Assembly: GCA_002281485.1 (NCBI GenBank)
Contig: NCGF01000001.1
Coordinates: forward strand, 62,001-126,000
From: Sphingomonas sp. 28-66-16
GTDB lineage: Bacteria; Pseudomonadota; Alphaproteobacteria; Sphingomonadales; Sphingomonadaceae
DNA: 64,000 bases
Direction: 5' to 3'
Part shown: positions 1 to 9,559 of the stretch, piece after piece
Layout of the letters: every line of letters begins with the position of its first letter
How positions within the stretch are numbered: position 1 is the stretch's first letter
Notes under the pieces: generated by a model
The model's input: only the letters and a program-made list of their open reading frames with translations
The model's database searches: none
Told to the model about the DNA's origin: nothing
Position numbers and translations under genes: made by a program

Positions 1-878
1 ATGAACAGAATATGGTCGGTTTTCATCGGCCCGTATTTTGTCGCGACGGTGGTGCCCTCGATCAGCGGCAGCAGATCGCGCTGGACGCCCTCGCGGCTGA
101 CCGAGCCGCCGCGTACGTCGCTGACCGCGATTTTGTCGATCTCGTCAAGAAAGACGATCCCGTTGGCCTCGGCATCGGCGAGCGCAGCCCGGCTCACCTC
201 GTCCTGATCGAGCCTCTTGTCGGCCTCTTCATCGACCAGCTTCTCCCACGCCTTGGGCACCGCCAGCTTGCGGCGCTTGAGATTCTGCTGGCCGAACGCC
301 TTGCCCATCATCTCGCCGAGATTGATCATGCCGGCCGGCTGGCCGGGGATTTCGAACGGCATTTGCGGGGCCTGTTCGATCTCGATCTCGACTTCCTTGT
401 CGTCGAGATGGCCATCGGCGAAGCGCTGCCGAAACGCCTCGCGCGTCGCCTCGCTCGCGCCCTTGCCCGTCAACGCATCGAGCAGCCGCGTCATCGCCGC
501 TTCCTCGGCCTTGTCCTTGACGGCGGCGCGGCGCCGCTCCTTCTCGAGCCGGATCGCCTCCTCGACGAGATCGCGCGCGATCTGTTCGACGTCGCGGCCG
601 ACATAGCCGACCTCGGTGAATTTGGTCGCCTCGACCTTGACGAAGGGCGCATCGGCGAGCTTGGCGAGGCGGCGGCTGATCTCGGTCTTGCCGCACCCGG
701 TGGGCCCGATCATCAGGATGTTCTTCGGGGTGACCTCGTCGCGCAGATCGGCGCCGAGGCGCTGGCGGCGCCAGCGGTTGCGCAGCGCCACCGCGACCGC
801 CTTCTTGGCGTCGGACTGGCCGATGATGTGCGCGTCGAGCGCGGCGACGATGGTCTTGGGCGTAAGGGCGTCGTTCAT
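1..878 (-). CDS. hslU: HslU, ATPase/unfoldase subunit of the HslUV protease (C-terminal part beyond window)
   Basis: AAA+ unfoldase that feeds proteins to the HslV peptidase in the cytoplasm. The visible ~292 residues start [15 protein letters not shown], carry the Walker A motif GPTGCGKTE (about residues 58-66) and the sensor-like [11 protein letters not shown] stretch, then the family-specific I-domain, and reach the Walker B region [13 protein letters not shown] before the window edge. The full family length is about 430 residues, so roughly a third is missing at the C-terminus. It lies downstream of hslV on the same strand, 109 bp apart, in the usual hslV-hslU order. The gap holds a long inverted repeat. 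Identification is secure from motif order and synteny. Confidence 0.97.
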   Translation of the reverse strand, partial: MNDALTPKTIVAALDAHIIGQSDAKKAVAVALRNRWRRQRLGADLRDEVTPKNILMIGPTGCGKTEISRRLAKLADAPFVKVEATKFTEVGYVGRDVEQIARDLVEEAIRLEKERRRAAVKDKAEEAAMTRLLDALTGKGASEATREAFRQRFADGHLDDKEVEIEIEQAPQMPFEIPGQPAGMINLGEMMGKAFGQQNLKRRKLAVPKAWEKLVDEEADKRLDQDEVSRAALADAEANGIVFLDEIDKIAVSDVRGGSVSREGVQRDLLPLIEGTTVATKYGPMKTDHILF

Positions 879-894
879 TATGGAAAAACCTAAT

Positions 895-971
895 CCGTTC
901 GTGTCGAGCGAAGTCGAGAAACATGTCATAGGCGCGGTCCAACGTGTCTCGACTTCGCTCGACACGAACGG
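895..971. repeat. Long perfect inverted repeat between hslV and hslU
   Basis: Two perfectly complementary 25-base arms (895-919 and 947-971) flank a 27-base loop; the pairing continues imperfectly a few bases into the loop. The arm core reads CGTGTCGAGCGAAGTCGAGA. There is no T-tract on either side, so it does not look like an intrinsic terminator. It fills most of the hslV-hslU spacer, so any shared transcript carries a very stable hairpin. It resembles the extragenic palindromic elements dispersed in sphingomonad genomes, but only one copy is seen in this window, so membership of a repeat family is an inference. Confidence 0.8.
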
Positions 972-987
972 AACGCGGCGGAAGATG

Positions 988-1542
988 TCAGGTCGCGCTG
1001 TCCAGCGTCTCGACCGTCAATTGCTCGTTGGTATAGACGCAGATATCGGCGGCGACCTTCATCGCCTTGCGCGCCATCACCTCGGCGTCCGCCTCATATT
1101 CGGCGAGCGCGCGGGCGGCGGCGAGGGCGAAATTGCCCCCCGAACCGATCGCGGCGATGCCCTTTTCGGGCTCGAGCACGTCGCCATTGCCGGTCAGGAT
1201 CAGCGTCACATCCTTGTCGGCGACGATCATCATCGCTTCGAGATTGCGCAGATATTTGTCGGTCCGCCAGTCCTTGGCCAGCTCGACCGCCGCGCGCAGC
1301 AGCGCACCGTGGTGCTGCTCGAGCTTGCGTTCGAGCCGCTCGAACAGGGTGAAGGCGTCGGCGGTCGCGCCGGCGAAACCGCCGATCACGCTGCCGTCGC
1401 CCAGCTTCCTGACCTTCTTCGCATTGGGCTTCATCACTGTCTGGCCCATCGAGACCTGGCCATCGCCCGCGATCACGACCTTGCCATTCTTGCGCACGGA
1501 GAGGATCGTGGTGCCGTGCCACACCATATCGTTGTTGCTCAT
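988..1542 (-). CDS. hslV: HslV, peptidase subunit of the HslUV protease
   Basis: Threonine (Ntn-type) peptidase that forms the proteolytic double ring of HslUV. The start chosen gives 184 residues; a longer frame upstream adds 20 residues unlike the family. The protein begins [14 protein letters not shown], so the catalytic threonine is Thr11 after a short propeptide, as is common in alphaproteobacteria. The block [21 protein letters not shown] and the [12 protein letters not shown] segment are typical of HslV. It precedes hslU on the same strand and is probably co-transcribed with it, with the inverted repeat at 895-971 between them. The region upstream (1543-1664) is shared with the divergent Yip1 gene. 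Confidence 0.97.
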   Translation of the reverse strand: MSNNDMVWHGTTILSVRKNGKVVIAGDGQVSMGQTVMKPNAKKVRKLGDGSVIGGFAGATADAFTLFERLERKLEQHHGALLRAAVELAKDWRTDKYLRNLEAMMIVADKDVTLILTGNGDVLEPEKGIAAIGSGGNFALAAARALAEYEADAEVMARKAMKVAADICVYTNEQLTVETLDSAT

Positions 1543-1664
1543 GATCGGGGATATGGGACGCTGCACCGCCCGCTGCAATCCGCCCCCGCCAAAAGCGCCC
1601 ATCGGCTGGCCCGCTGCTGCCGTTTCTGCTATGCTCTGCCGGCAATCACGGCTGGGGGCATGCG

Positions 1665-2867
1665 ATGGCGACCAAAACTCCTGACGAAAATTCGGCCTCG
1701 CTGACCGAACGGGCCAAGCGCCTGATCTTGACGCCGGGTGCCGAATGGGCGCGGATCGACGCCGCGCCGATGACGAAGGCGGGGATCTTCTCCGGCTGGG
1801 TGATCCCGCTCGCCGCGATCGGCCCGATCGCGGCGCTGATCGGATCGCTGGTGTTCGGCTATGGCGCCTTTGGCATCACCTATCGCCCGTCGATCATGTC
1901 GGCCGTGGCGACGGCGTTGGTGAGCTATGGCGTGGCGCTGGCGAGCATCTGGATCATGGCGCTCATCATCAATGCGCTTGCGCCGAATTTCGGCGGCACC
2001 CAGAATGCGACCCAGGCAATGAAGGTCGCAGCTTATTCGGCGACCGCCGGCTGGCTGGCGGGCATGTTCCAGCTGATGCCGAGCCTGGGCTTTCTCGGCC
2101 TGCTCGGCCTGTACAGCCTCTATCTGCTCTATGTCGGTCTGCCGATGCTGATGAAAGCGCCGGCGGACAAGGCGATGTCCTATACGATCGTGACGATCGT
2201 GGTCGCGGTCGTCCTCTTCCTCGTTGCTGGTGGCATCACCGGCGCGATCGCGTCGCGCGCCGGCAGCCCGTTCGGATCGCTCGGCGGGCGCGGGCCGGAC
2301 GGCAGCCTCAGCGGCACCCTCAACATCCCGGGCCTCGGCAAGGTCGATGCCGGCAAGGTCGAGGAGGCGTCGCGCCGGATCGAGGCGGCTGCGGACCGGA
2401 TCAAGTCCGGCGCCGCCGACGCCAATGGGTCGATCGTCCCTGCGGCCAGCTTGCAGGCATTGCTGCCGGCGGCGATTGCCGGCTTCGCACGCGGCGACAC
2501 CGAATCGAGCAGCGGCGCTGCAGGGGGGATCGGCGGCAGCCGGGCCGAGGCGCGCTACACCCTTGGCGAGCAGAGCTTCACACTGTCGGTGACCGACACG
2601 GGGGCGCTCGGCAGCGTTGCGACGCTGGGCGGTGCGCTCAACATCCAGTCGAACAAGCAGACCGCCAACGGCTATGAGAAGACCGAGATGGTCGACGGGC
2701 GAATGACGACCGAGAAATGGAACGGCGGATCGGGGAGCGGCAGCTATGGCACGATGGTCGGCAGCCGCTTCATGGTATCGGCCGAGGGCGAAGCGCCCTC
2801 GATCGACACGTTGAAAGGCGCGGTCGCGGCGGTCGATCTGGCCCGGCTCGAAGCGCTCGCGAAATAG
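1665..2867 (+). CDS. Yip1-family multi-pass membrane protein
   Basis: Of unknown function; the N-terminal two thirds look like the Yip1/YIF1 domain found in many bacterial inner-membrane proteins. After a soluble start containing [16 protein letters not shown], about five hydrophobic segments are seen between residues ~40 and ~210 (for example [20 protein letters not shown] and [17 protein letters not shown]). The ~190-residue C-terminal part is soluble, Gly/Ala/Ser-rich and has no recognised fold. The ATG at 1665 follows a G-rich stretch. It is divergent from hslV, separated by 122 bp, and ends 75 bp before the acylase gene on the same strand. The family assignment is fairly safe, the role is not known. 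Confidence 0.8.
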   Translation: MATKTPDENSASLTERAKRLILTPGAEWARIDAAPMTKAGIFSGWVIPLAAIGPIAALIGSLVFGYGAFGITYRPSIMSAVATALVSYGVALASIWIMALIINALAPNFGGTQNATQAMKVAAYSATAGWLAGMFQLMPSLGFLGLLGLYSLYLLYVGLPMLMKAPADKAMSYTIVTIVVAVVLFLVAGGITGAIASRAGSPFGSLGGRGPDGSLSGTLNIPGLGKVDAGKVEEASRRIEAAADRIKSGAADANGSIVPAASLQALLPAAIAGFARGDTESSSGAAGGIGGSRAEARYTLGEQSFTLSVTDTGALGSVATLGGALNIQSNKQTANGYEKTEMVDGRMTTEKWNGGSGSGSYGTMVGSRFMVSAEGEAPSIDTLKGAVAAVDLARLEALAK

Positions 2868-2942
2868 CCGCGCGATCCGCGCGATTGCCACGCGGCGGAA
2901 AGCGGCATAGCGTCCGGCCAAACCAAAACAGGGGAGGCAAGG

Positions 2943-5237
2943 ATGCGGAAATCGGCACTCGGCGCGATCGGGGTAGCTTTGATCGCGGGCGGATTGGTCG
3001 GCGACGCCGCGCTCGCCAAGGGCCCGCGCTTCGAAGCGCGCATCACCCGCACCAGCTATGGCATCCCGCACATCCTCGCGCGCGACTGGGCGGGTGCCGG
3101 TTACGGGGTGGGCTATGCCTATGCGCAGGACAATCTATGCCTGCTCGCCGAGGAATTCGCGACCGTCGCCGGCGACCGATCGCGGCATTTCGGCCCGAAG
3201 CAAACGGCAACGCTTGGCTTCGACAAGGTCGACAATCTCTCGTCGGACATCTTCTTCCGCGCGATGATCGACTTGCCCGCGCTGCGCGCGAGCCTGGCCC
3301 GCCGCCCGGCCAAGGAGCGCGCGCTGCTCGAGGGCTATGTCGCCGGCTATAACCGCCATCTGCGCGATATCGGCGCCAAGGGGGTGCCCGAGGCGTGCCG
3401 GGGCAAGGCCTGGGTCAAGCCGATCACCACCGACGATATGTTGCGCGTCGCCGAAAAGCAGGTGCTGCTGGCAAGCTCGCTCGCGCTGGCCCCCTATATC
3501 GTCAACGCCGCACCGCCGGGCAAACCTCAGGCCTCGATCACCAGCACCCGCCTGCCCGGCGATCCGACGATCGGCTGGGGCAGCAATGGCTGGGCGTTCG
3601 GCGCCGAGGTCACCGACAATGGCCGCGGCCTGGTCGTCGGTAACCCCCATTTCCCCTGGGAGGGCCCATCGCGCTTCTGGGAGATGCAGATCACCATACC
3701 CGGCGAGATCGACGCGATGGGGGTCGGACTCGCCGGCACGCCGCTGGTCGCACTCGGCTTCAACAAGGACGTCGCCTGGACGCATACCGTGACGGCGGCG
3801 CAGCATTTCACCGGCTTCGAGCTCAAGATCGACCCCGCCGATCCGACCCGCTACCTCGTCGACGGCACCTCCGAAAAGATGCGCGCGACCGAGATCAGCG
3901 TGCCGATGCCGGGCGGCGCGGCGCCGGTGACGCGGACGCTCTACTCCACGCGCTTCGGCCCCGTGATCACGATCCCGTTCATCGGCATGGCGTGGAAGGC
4001 CGACAAGGCCTTTGCGATCCGCGACGCCAATTACGACAATGATCGTAGCATCACCGCATGGATCGCGATCGGCAAGGCCAGGAGCGTCGCCGAGGTGAAG
4101 GCCGCCGTCTCGTCGACGCTCGGCATCCCTTGGGTCAACACGATCGCCGCCGATCGCGCGGGCAATGTGCTCCACGCCGATGTCACCGCAGCGCCCAATG
4201 TCTCGATCGAGAAGGCCAAGGCCTGCGCCACGCCGCTTTCGGCGAGTGTGGCCGGGCGGTTCGTGTTGCTCGACGGCAGCCGATCGAGCTGCGACTGGGA
4301 CGACAGCCCCGGCACCGCGGGCCACCGCCTGATGCCCGCCGCCGATCAGGCGATCTGGGAGCGCCGCGACTATGTCGCCAATTCGAACGACAGCTATTGG
4401 CTGAGCAACGCCGGCGCGCCCTATCGCCAGCTTTCGCCGGTGCTTGGGCCATGGGGCACGGCGCGCACGCTGCGCACGCGCTCGGGGCTCGTCGAAATCG
4501 CCCGCCGGTTCGATGGCAGCGACGGGCTGGGCGGCACCAAGGTCGATCAGGCCAAGGCGAGCGAGATGATCCTCGCCAACAAGAGCCTCGCCGCCGAACT
4601 CGCGCTGCCGGCGATCCGGAAGCTCTGCGCCGGCGAGGAAAAGGTCGCCGCCGCCTGCGCCGCGCTCGGCACCTGGGACGGGCGCTTCAACCTCGACAGC
4701 CGGGGCGCGGTGGTGTTCTCGGCTTTCTGGCCGGCGGCGAGCCGCGTGCCCGGCATCTGGCAGACGGCTTTCGACCCCGCCGATCCGGTCCATACCCCGC
4801 GCGATTTCACCACGGCGGGCGAGGCTGGCGCCAAGTTGCTCGGCGTGCTCGCCGATACCCAGGCCAAACTGATCAAGGACGGCTTCGCGCTCGATGCGCG
4901 CTGGGGCGACACCCAGTTCGCCATCCGGGGCGACGAGCACATCCCGATCCACGGCGCCGATGGCCAGCTCGGCGTGCTCAACGTCCAGATGAGCAAGCCC
5001 GAGGCGGGCGGGCTCGTGCCCTATCATGGCTCGAGCTATATCCAGGTCGTGACCTTCGACGACAAGGGGCCGGTCGCCGATGCGGTGCTGAGCTATTCGC
5101 AATCGACCGATCCCGCTTCGCCGCATTTTGCCGATCAGACGCGGCTCTATTCGGCGAAAAAATGGGTGCGGCTGCCCTTCACCCCCGCCGAAATCAGGGC
5201 GAGCGCCGATGGCCCGGCGGTGACGATCCGCGAATAG
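2943..5237 (+). CDS. Penicillin acylase / acyl-homoserine lactone acylase family protein
   Basis: Periplasmic Ntn hydrolase that should cleave an amide bond in an N-acyl compound. A signal peptide (residues 1 to ~25, ending near ALA-KG) is followed by the alpha chain; the autocleavage site and nucleophile are in GWGSNGWAFG, making Ser214 the new N-terminus of a ~551-residue beta chain. The segment GNPHFPWEGPSRFWEMQ just after it is the conserved acyl-binding region. Length (764) fits the PvdQ/QuiP/aculeacin-acylase branch rather than classical penicillin G acylase, but the substrate cannot be read from sequence. A strong GGGGAGG site precedes the ATG. No lux-type genes are nearby, so quorum quenching is only one option. 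Confidence 0.88.
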   Translation: MRKSALGAIGVALIAGGLVGDAALAKGPRFEARITRTSYGIPHILARDWAGAGYGVGYAYAQDNLCLLAEEFATVAGDRSRHFGPKQTATLGFDKVDNLSSDIFFRAMIDLPALRASLARRPAKERALLEGYVAGYNRHLRDIGAKGVPEACRGKAWVKPITTDDMLRVAEKQVLLASSLALAPYIVNAAPPGKPQASITSTRLPGDPTIGWGSNGWAFGAEVTDNGRGLVVGNPHFPWEGPSRFWEMQITIPGEIDAMGVGLAGTPLVALGFNKDVAWTHTVTAAQHFTGFELKIDPADPTRYLVDGTSEKMRATEISVPMPGGAAPVTRTLYSTRFGPVITIPFIGMAWKADKAFAIRDANYDNDRSITAWIAIGKARSVAEVKAAVSSTLGIPWVNTIAADRAGNVLHADVTAAPNVSIEKAKACATPLSASVAGRFVLLDGSRSSCDWDDSPGTAGHRLMPAADQAIWERRDYVANSNDSYWLSNAGAPYRQLSPVLGPWGTARTLRTRSGLVEIARRFDGSDGLGGTKVDQAKASEMILANKSLAAELALPAIRKLCAGEEKVAAACAALGTWDGRFNLDSRGAVVFSAFWPAASRVPGIWQTAFDPADPVHTPRDFTTAGEAGAKLLGVLADTQAKLIKDGFALDARWGDTQFAIRGDEHIPIHGADGQLGVLNVQMSKPEAGGLVPYHGSSYIQVVTFDDKGPVADAVLSYSQSTDPASPHFADQTRLYSAKKWVRLPFTPAEIRASADGPAVTIRE

Positions 5238-5369
5238 CGCCGGATCGACCCGCACTGCGCAGCATGAGGCTGGCGGCGCGCGCGATGGGTTGCTAAGAGA
5301 AACCTATGCCCGGACCGATGTCGATCATCGGCCGGGCGGAAGGGTCACGAGTCGATTGGGGTGGGGACG

Positions 5370-5828
5370 ATGGCGATTGAAGCAACGGTCAACGGCAAGC
5401 CGGTCACCCTCACTGCCGAGCCCGACACGCCCCTGCTCTGGGTGATCCGCGAGGAGCTGGGGATGACCGGCACCAAATTCGGCTGCGGCATCGCCGCGTG
5501 CGGGGCGTGCAGCGTCCATATCGATGGCGAAGTGGTGCGTTCGTGCAGCGTGCCCGTGAGCGACATTGCCGGCAAAGCGATCACGACGATCGAGGGGCTC
5601 GCCAAGCCCGATGGCACGCTGCATGCGCTGCAGGCGGCGTGGATCGCGCATCAGGTGCCGCAATGCGGCTATTGTCAGTCGGGCCAGCTGATGGCCGCCG
5701 CTGCCCTGCTCGCCGCCAGCCCCAGCCCCAGCGACGACCAGATCGACGCGGCGATGACCAATATCTGCCGCTGTGGCACCTATCCCCGTATCCGCGCGGC
5801 GATCCATGCCGCCGCCGGCCAGGCTTGA
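5370..5828 (+). CDS. iorA: (2Fe-2S)-binding small subunit of a molybdenum hydroxylase (IorA type)
   Basis: Electron-transfer subunit of a xanthine-oxidase-family enzyme of the isoquinoline 1-oxidoreductase type. The N-terminal plant-ferredoxin-like cluster is ligated by the cysteines in [15 protein letters not shown] and a following Cys; the C-terminal helical cluster by CGYCQSGQL and [15 protein letters not shown] nine bases upstream is in frame, but the ATG at 5370 gives [12 protein letters not shown], the usual family start, and is preceded by GGGGTGGGG. It ends 11 nt before the large subunit, so the two are one transcription unit. No cytochrome subunit gene is adjacent. The exact substrate is unknown. 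Confidence 0.9.
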   Translation: MAIEATVNGKPVTLTAEPDTPLLWVIREELGMTGTKFGCGIAACGACSVHIDGEVVRSCSVPVSDIAGKAITTIEGLAKPDGTLHALQAAWIAHQVPQCGYCQSGQLMAAAALLAASPSPSDDQIDAAMTNICRCGTYPRIRAAIHAAAGQA

Positions 5829-5839
5829 GGAGCAGCACG

Positions 5840-8041
5840 ATGGGCATGATCCGCAGGACTTTCCTGATCGGCGGCGCGGCGGTGGTCGGCGGCGGCATCT
5901 TCGCGATCAAATATGCCGACGGCGCTGCACGCTCGACAGCGGCGGCGCTGACCGATGGCAAGGACGGGCATAATTTCGCGACCTGGCTCAGGATCGGCGA
6001 CGACGACAAGATAACGCTCTATTCGCCGCACACCGATATCGGCCAGGGATCGAACACCGGCCTTGCCCAGATGCTCGCCGACGAACTCGACGCCGATTGG
6101 GCGCATGTCGAGGTCGTCTCGGCCCCGGCGGAATCGGCCTTTGCCAACGTGCCCTTGGGGCGCGGATTCCTCGCCGAGATGACGGGCTATCCGGGGCTCG
6201 TCTCGGCGCTGCCGACGTCGCTGGCGTCGATGATCGTGCGTTCGCTCGATCTCCAGATCACCGGCGGCTCGTCGGCGCTGCGCTTTACCGGCCAGCACGG
6301 GTTCCGCGTGATCGGGGCGGCGACGCGGCTCGCGCTGATCGATACCGCTGCCAAGCGGCTGGGCGTGCCCGCTGCCGAGCTGACCACCGCCGACAGCAAG
6401 GTGACCCATGCCAAATCGGGCCGCGCGCTCCGCTATGGCGCGCTTGCCGCCGAAGCCGCGACGCGATCGCTCGACGCCGCGCCGACGCTCAAGCAGGCGA
6501 AGGCCTTCCGCTTCATCGGCAAGCCGGTGCCGCGCTTCGACATCCCGGCCAAGGTCGATGGCACCGCGCAATATGGCATGGACGTGGTCAAGCCCGACAT
6601 GCGCGTCGCGACGGTCATTGCCGCGCCGATTCGCGGCGGCAAGCTGGTCTCGGTCGATCCCGCCCCGGCGATGGCGGTGGCGGGCGTCGAGAAGGTGATC
6701 AAGCTCGACGGCGCCGTCGTGGTGGTCGCCAAGGGCTATTGGCAGGCGCTCAAAGGCGCCCGCGCGCTCGCCCCGAAGTTCAGCGATGGCGGCCATGGCG
6801 GTATCTCGACCGCGTCGATCTTTGCCGAGCAGGACCGGCTGCGCGCCGCCGACAAGCCCGACACCAAGGCGGGCGGCGGCAATGTCGATGGCGCGTTCAA
6901 GGCGGAGGGCGCGAAACTGGTCGCGGCCGATTACCGCCTGCCCTTCCTCCACCACGCGATGATGGAGCCGTTCGCGCTGACCGCGCATCACCAGGACGGC
7001 AGGCTCGACGTCTGGGGCGGGATGCAGGATCCGCTCGCCGCCAAGATGGCCGCCGCCAAGGCGTCGGGGCTCGCCGCCGACAGGGTGACCTTTCATCCGA
7101 TGCTGATCGGCGGCAGCTTTGGCCGGCGGTTGCCGATGTACATGGAGATCGTCGACCAGGTCGCGCGTGTCGCGATGCAGGTCCCTTACCCGATCAAGCT
7201 GATCTGGGCACGCGAGGAAGAAGTGACGCAGGGCGCCTATCGCCCGCAAAGCTCGGCGCATCTCAAGGCGACGCTCGGCGCCGACGGCAGGATCACCGCC
7301 TGGCAGAACGACTTCGCGCAGCCCGAGGACGGCCTCAAGGAAGTGCCGTTCTTCTACGACATCCCCGCGGTCGCGCGGCGGCATTTCAAGCAGGTGTCGA
7401 ACCAGACCGTCGGCGCATGGCGCTCGGTCAACGCGACCCAGCACGGCTTCTATACCGAGAGCTTCATGGACGAGATGGCGCATGCCGCCGGGGTCGATCC
7501 GCTCGAGTTCCGCCGCCGCCACTTGAAGCCCGGCTCACGCCATCTCGCGGTGCTCGATCAGGCGGCCAGGCTCGGCGGCTGGGGCACGCCGCTGCCCGAG
7601 GGCACCGGGCGCGGCATCGCGATCGTCGAATGTTTCAACACCATCGCCGCGCATGTCACCGAGGCGACGCTCAAGGACGACGGCACGCCAAAGCTGCTCA
7701 AGGTGACGGCGGTGGTCGACTGTGGCACCGTCGTCAATCCTCGCAATGCCGAGGCGCAGGTGATGGGCGGCATCGTGATGGGCCTGTCGACCGCAATCGG
7801 CGAGGCGATCACGCTCGACAAGGGCGCGGTGCAGCAGCGCAATTTCAACGATTATACGGTGCTGAAGCTCGCCGACGCCCCGGTGATCGAGGTGCATTTC
7901 ATCAACAGCGGGCATGAAATGGGCGGCCTTGGCGAACCCGGCCTCCCCCCCGCCGCGCCCGCGCTCGCCAATGCGCTGTTCGCGGCGACCGGCAAACGGG
8001 TGCGGCAATTGCCGATCATGGCACAGGCAAAGCCGATCTGA
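5840..8041 (+). CDS. iorB: Molybdopterin-binding large subunit of a xanthine-oxidase-family hydroxylase (IorB type)
   Basis: Catalytic subunit of 733 residues holding the molybdenum cofactor. The N-terminus MIRRTFLIGGAAVVGGG is a twin-arginine signal with an RR-x-F-L core, so the assembled enzyme is exported folded to the periplasm together with the small subunit. Segments such as YSPHTDIGQGSNTGLAQMLA, GGSFGRRLPMYMEIVDQVA and GGLGEPGLPPAAPALANALF match the cofactor and active-site regions of the IorB/aldehyde dehydrogenase (periplasmic) branch; the last contains the expected base-like glutamate GEPG. The ATG at 5840 follows GAGG; a longer frame starting inside the small subunit is not credible. 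It acts with the gene just upstream. Confidence 0.9.
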   Translation: MGMIRRTFLIGGAAVVGGGIFAIKYADGAARSTAAALTDGKDGHNFATWLRIGDDDKITLYSPHTDIGQGSNTGLAQMLADELDADWAHVEVVSAPAESAFANVPLGRGFLAEMTGYPGLVSALPTSLASMIVRSLDLQITGGSSALRFTGQHGFRVIGAATRLALIDTAAKRLGVPAAELTTADSKVTHAKSGRALRYGALAAEAATRSLDAAPTLKQAKAFRFIGKPVPRFDIPAKVDGTAQYGMDVVKPDMRVATVIAAPIRGGKLVSVDPAPAMAVAGVEKVIKLDGAVVVVAKGYWQALKGARALAPKFSDGGHGGISTASIFAEQDRLRAADKPDTKAGGGNVDGAFKAEGAKLVAADYRLPFLHHAMMEPFALTAHHQDGRLDVWGGMQDPLAAKMAAAKASGLAADRVTFHPMLIGGSFGRRLPMYMEIVDQVARVAMQVPYPIKLIWAREEEVTQGAYRPQSSAHLKATLGADGRITAWQNDFAQPEDGLKEVPFFYDIPAVARRHFKQVSNQTVGAWRSVNATQHGFYTESFMDEMAHAAGVDPLEFRRRHLKPGSRHLAVLDQAARLGGWGTPLPEGTGRGIAIVECFNTIAAHVTEATLKDDGTPKLLKVTAVVDCGTVVNPRNAEAQVMGGIVMGLSTAIGEAITLDKGAVQQRNFNDYTVLKLADAPVIEVHFINSGHEMGGLGEPGLPPAAPALANALFAATGKRVRQLPIMAQAKPI

Positions 8042-8125
8042 TCAGCGATATTTGGCGCTGCTGGGCCGCCGACATCGTCGAATCGCGGTAGTCATCGCCC
8101 CCCCCGGCGGTTAGGGGGTGGCACC

Positions 8126-9478
8126 ATGATGTTCTTGCCAAGCCGGCGCTGGCGCGTCCTGATCAGGCGGCACGGGCCGACGTCGCCCGTCTGGCGTCGC
8201 CGTACGGCGATGGGGCTCGGCGCGGTGTCGATCGGGCTCGCCGCCCTGCTGTTCGCGACCCTTGCCGATGATGCGAGCGCGCTGTTCGCCCGGCTGGCGC
8301 GCACCTATTTCTGGTTGCCGCTGCTCGTCACCCCGCTCGGCTTTGCCGGCATCGCCTGGGCGACCGGGCGATTCGCGCCCGAGGCCGCCGGCTCGGGCAT
8401 CCCCCAGGTGATCGCCGCCGCGCAGAACCCGACCCGGGCGATGCGGCTGCTGATCTCGCCCCGCGCGGCGTTGCTCAAGTTCGGTTTCACGATCGCCGCG
8501 TTGCTGTGCGGTGCCTCGGTCGGGCGCGAGGGGCCGACGGTACAGATTTCGGCGGCGATCCTCAGCTGGCACCACCGGTTGTTCCGCGCGCCGATGCGCG
8601 CGTCGATGATCATCGCCGGCGGCGCGGCCGGCGTCGCCGCTGCGTTCAACACGCCGCTCGCCGGCGTGACGTTCGCGATCGAGGAGCTTGCCGACGCCTA
8701 TGAGCAGCGCGTCGCCTTGCTCGTGATGACGACGATCCTGATCGCCGGCATCGTCAGCCTCGGGCTGGCCGGCGACTATGTCTATTTCGGCGTCGTCGGC
8801 GAGCATCTGAAGGTCGATGCGGTGCTGCGCATCGCGCCGGTCGCCGGGGTCGCCGGCGGGATCAGCGGCGGGCTGTTCGCGCGCGCGATGCTCAATATCG
8901 GTGGCACCCGCGACCGCTGGTTCCCGGTACTCAAGGACCGGCCGGTGGTCTGGGCGCTCCTGTGCGGGATCGTCGTCGCGGTGATCGGCGTGGTCACCGG
9001 GCTCACCTGGGGCACCGGCTATGCGGCGGCGCGCGCGATCGTCGATGGCAGCCATGCGCCCTATTGGTTCGGCCCCGCCAAGCTCACCACCACGCTGGCG
9101 ACCGCCGCCTCGGGGCTGCCGGGCGGCATCTTCGCGCCGTCGCTCGCCACCGGCGCGGGGCTCGGCGCGCTGCTGCGGCCGCTGTTCCCGAACGATCCCG
9201 GCGGCGCGGTGGTGCTGCTCGGGATGGTCGCCTATTTTACCGGCGTCGTCCGCGCGCCGCTGACCGCCGTCATCATCATCGTCGAGGCGACCGCGAGCCG
9301 CGGCCTGATCATGCCGCTGTTCCTGTCGGCGCTGATCGCGCATGCGACCTCGGCGCTCGTCTGCAAGGAGCGGCTCTATCACGGGCTTGCCAAGCCGTGG
9401 CGGATCGCGCTTGCGCAATCGCCGAAGGCCCAGCCGGCCAGGGGGCCCCTTCCCCGCCCGGCGCCCGACGCCGGCTGA
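8126..9478 (+). CDS. CLC-family chloride channel / H+:Cl- antiporter
   Basis: Polytopic membrane protein of 450 residues from the CLC family. The three anion-binding signatures are present in order: GSGIPQ (about residue 90), GREGPTV (about residue 133, with the gating glutamate intact) and GGIFAPSLATGAGLG in the second half. The proton glutamate position cannot be assigned with certainty without an alignment, so channel versus exchanger is open. No CBS domains follow. The ATG at 8126 (second Met at 8129 also possible) is preceded by AGGGGGTGG. It stands alone, converging on gdhA. Confidence 0.92.
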   Translation: MMFLPSRRWRVLIRRHGPTSPVWRRRTAMGLGAVSIGLAALLFATLADDASALFARLARTYFWLPLLVTPLGFAGIAWATGRFAPEAAGSGIPQVIAAAQNPTRAMRLLISPRAALLKFGFTIAALLCGASVGREGPTVQISAAILSWHHRLFRAPMRASMIIAGGAAGVAAAFNTPLAGVTFAIEELADAYEQRVALLVMTTILIAGIVSLGLAGDYVYFGVVGEHLKVDAVLRIAPVAGVAGGISGGLFARAMLNIGGTRDRWFPVLKDRPVVWALLCGIVVAVIGVVTGLTWGTGYAAARAIVDGSHAPYWFGPAKLTTTLATAASGLPGGIFAPSLATGAGLGALLRPLFPNDPGGAVVLLGMVAYFTGVVRAPLTAVIIIVEATASRGLIMPLFLSALIAHATSALVCKERLYHGLAKPWRIALAQSPKAQPARGPLPRPAPDAG

Positions 9479-9514
9479 TCGCCGACGCGGCGCGCTGGCG
9501 AGACATGACGGTGC

Positions 9515-9550
9515 CGGGTCGCCCCACGCCGATCGGCGCCACGCGACCCG
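9515..9550. terminator. Candidate bidirectional stem-loop between converging genes
   Basis: An 8-bp perfect stem (9515-9522 with 9543-9550) encloses a 20-nt loop that itself contains the palindrome GCCGATCGGC. It sits in the 81-bp gap between the 3' ends of the CLC and gdhA genes. Only a weak T-rich tail (ATTTCTGT) follows on the plus strand, so efficiency is uncertain. Confidence 0.4.
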
Positions 9551-9559
9551 ATTTCTGTC

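Noticed and set aside
895-971. Reading the hslV-hslU inverted repeat as an intrinsic terminator
   Set aside because: No T-tract on either side, and terminating there would cut hslU off from its usual partner.
2868-2890. Short CGCGCGATC-type tandem after the Yip1 gene as a repeat element
   Set aside because: Only two imperfect 9-10 base units; expected by chance in DNA this GC-rich.
2943-5237. Acylase as proof of a quorum-quenching system
   Set aside because: Family membership alone does not give the substrate, and no autoinducer synthase or LuxR gene lies nearby.
3135-5255. A 706-codon frame antisense to the acylase gene
   Set aside because: Composition typical of antisense shadows; the acylase has signal peptide, autocleavage site and family length.
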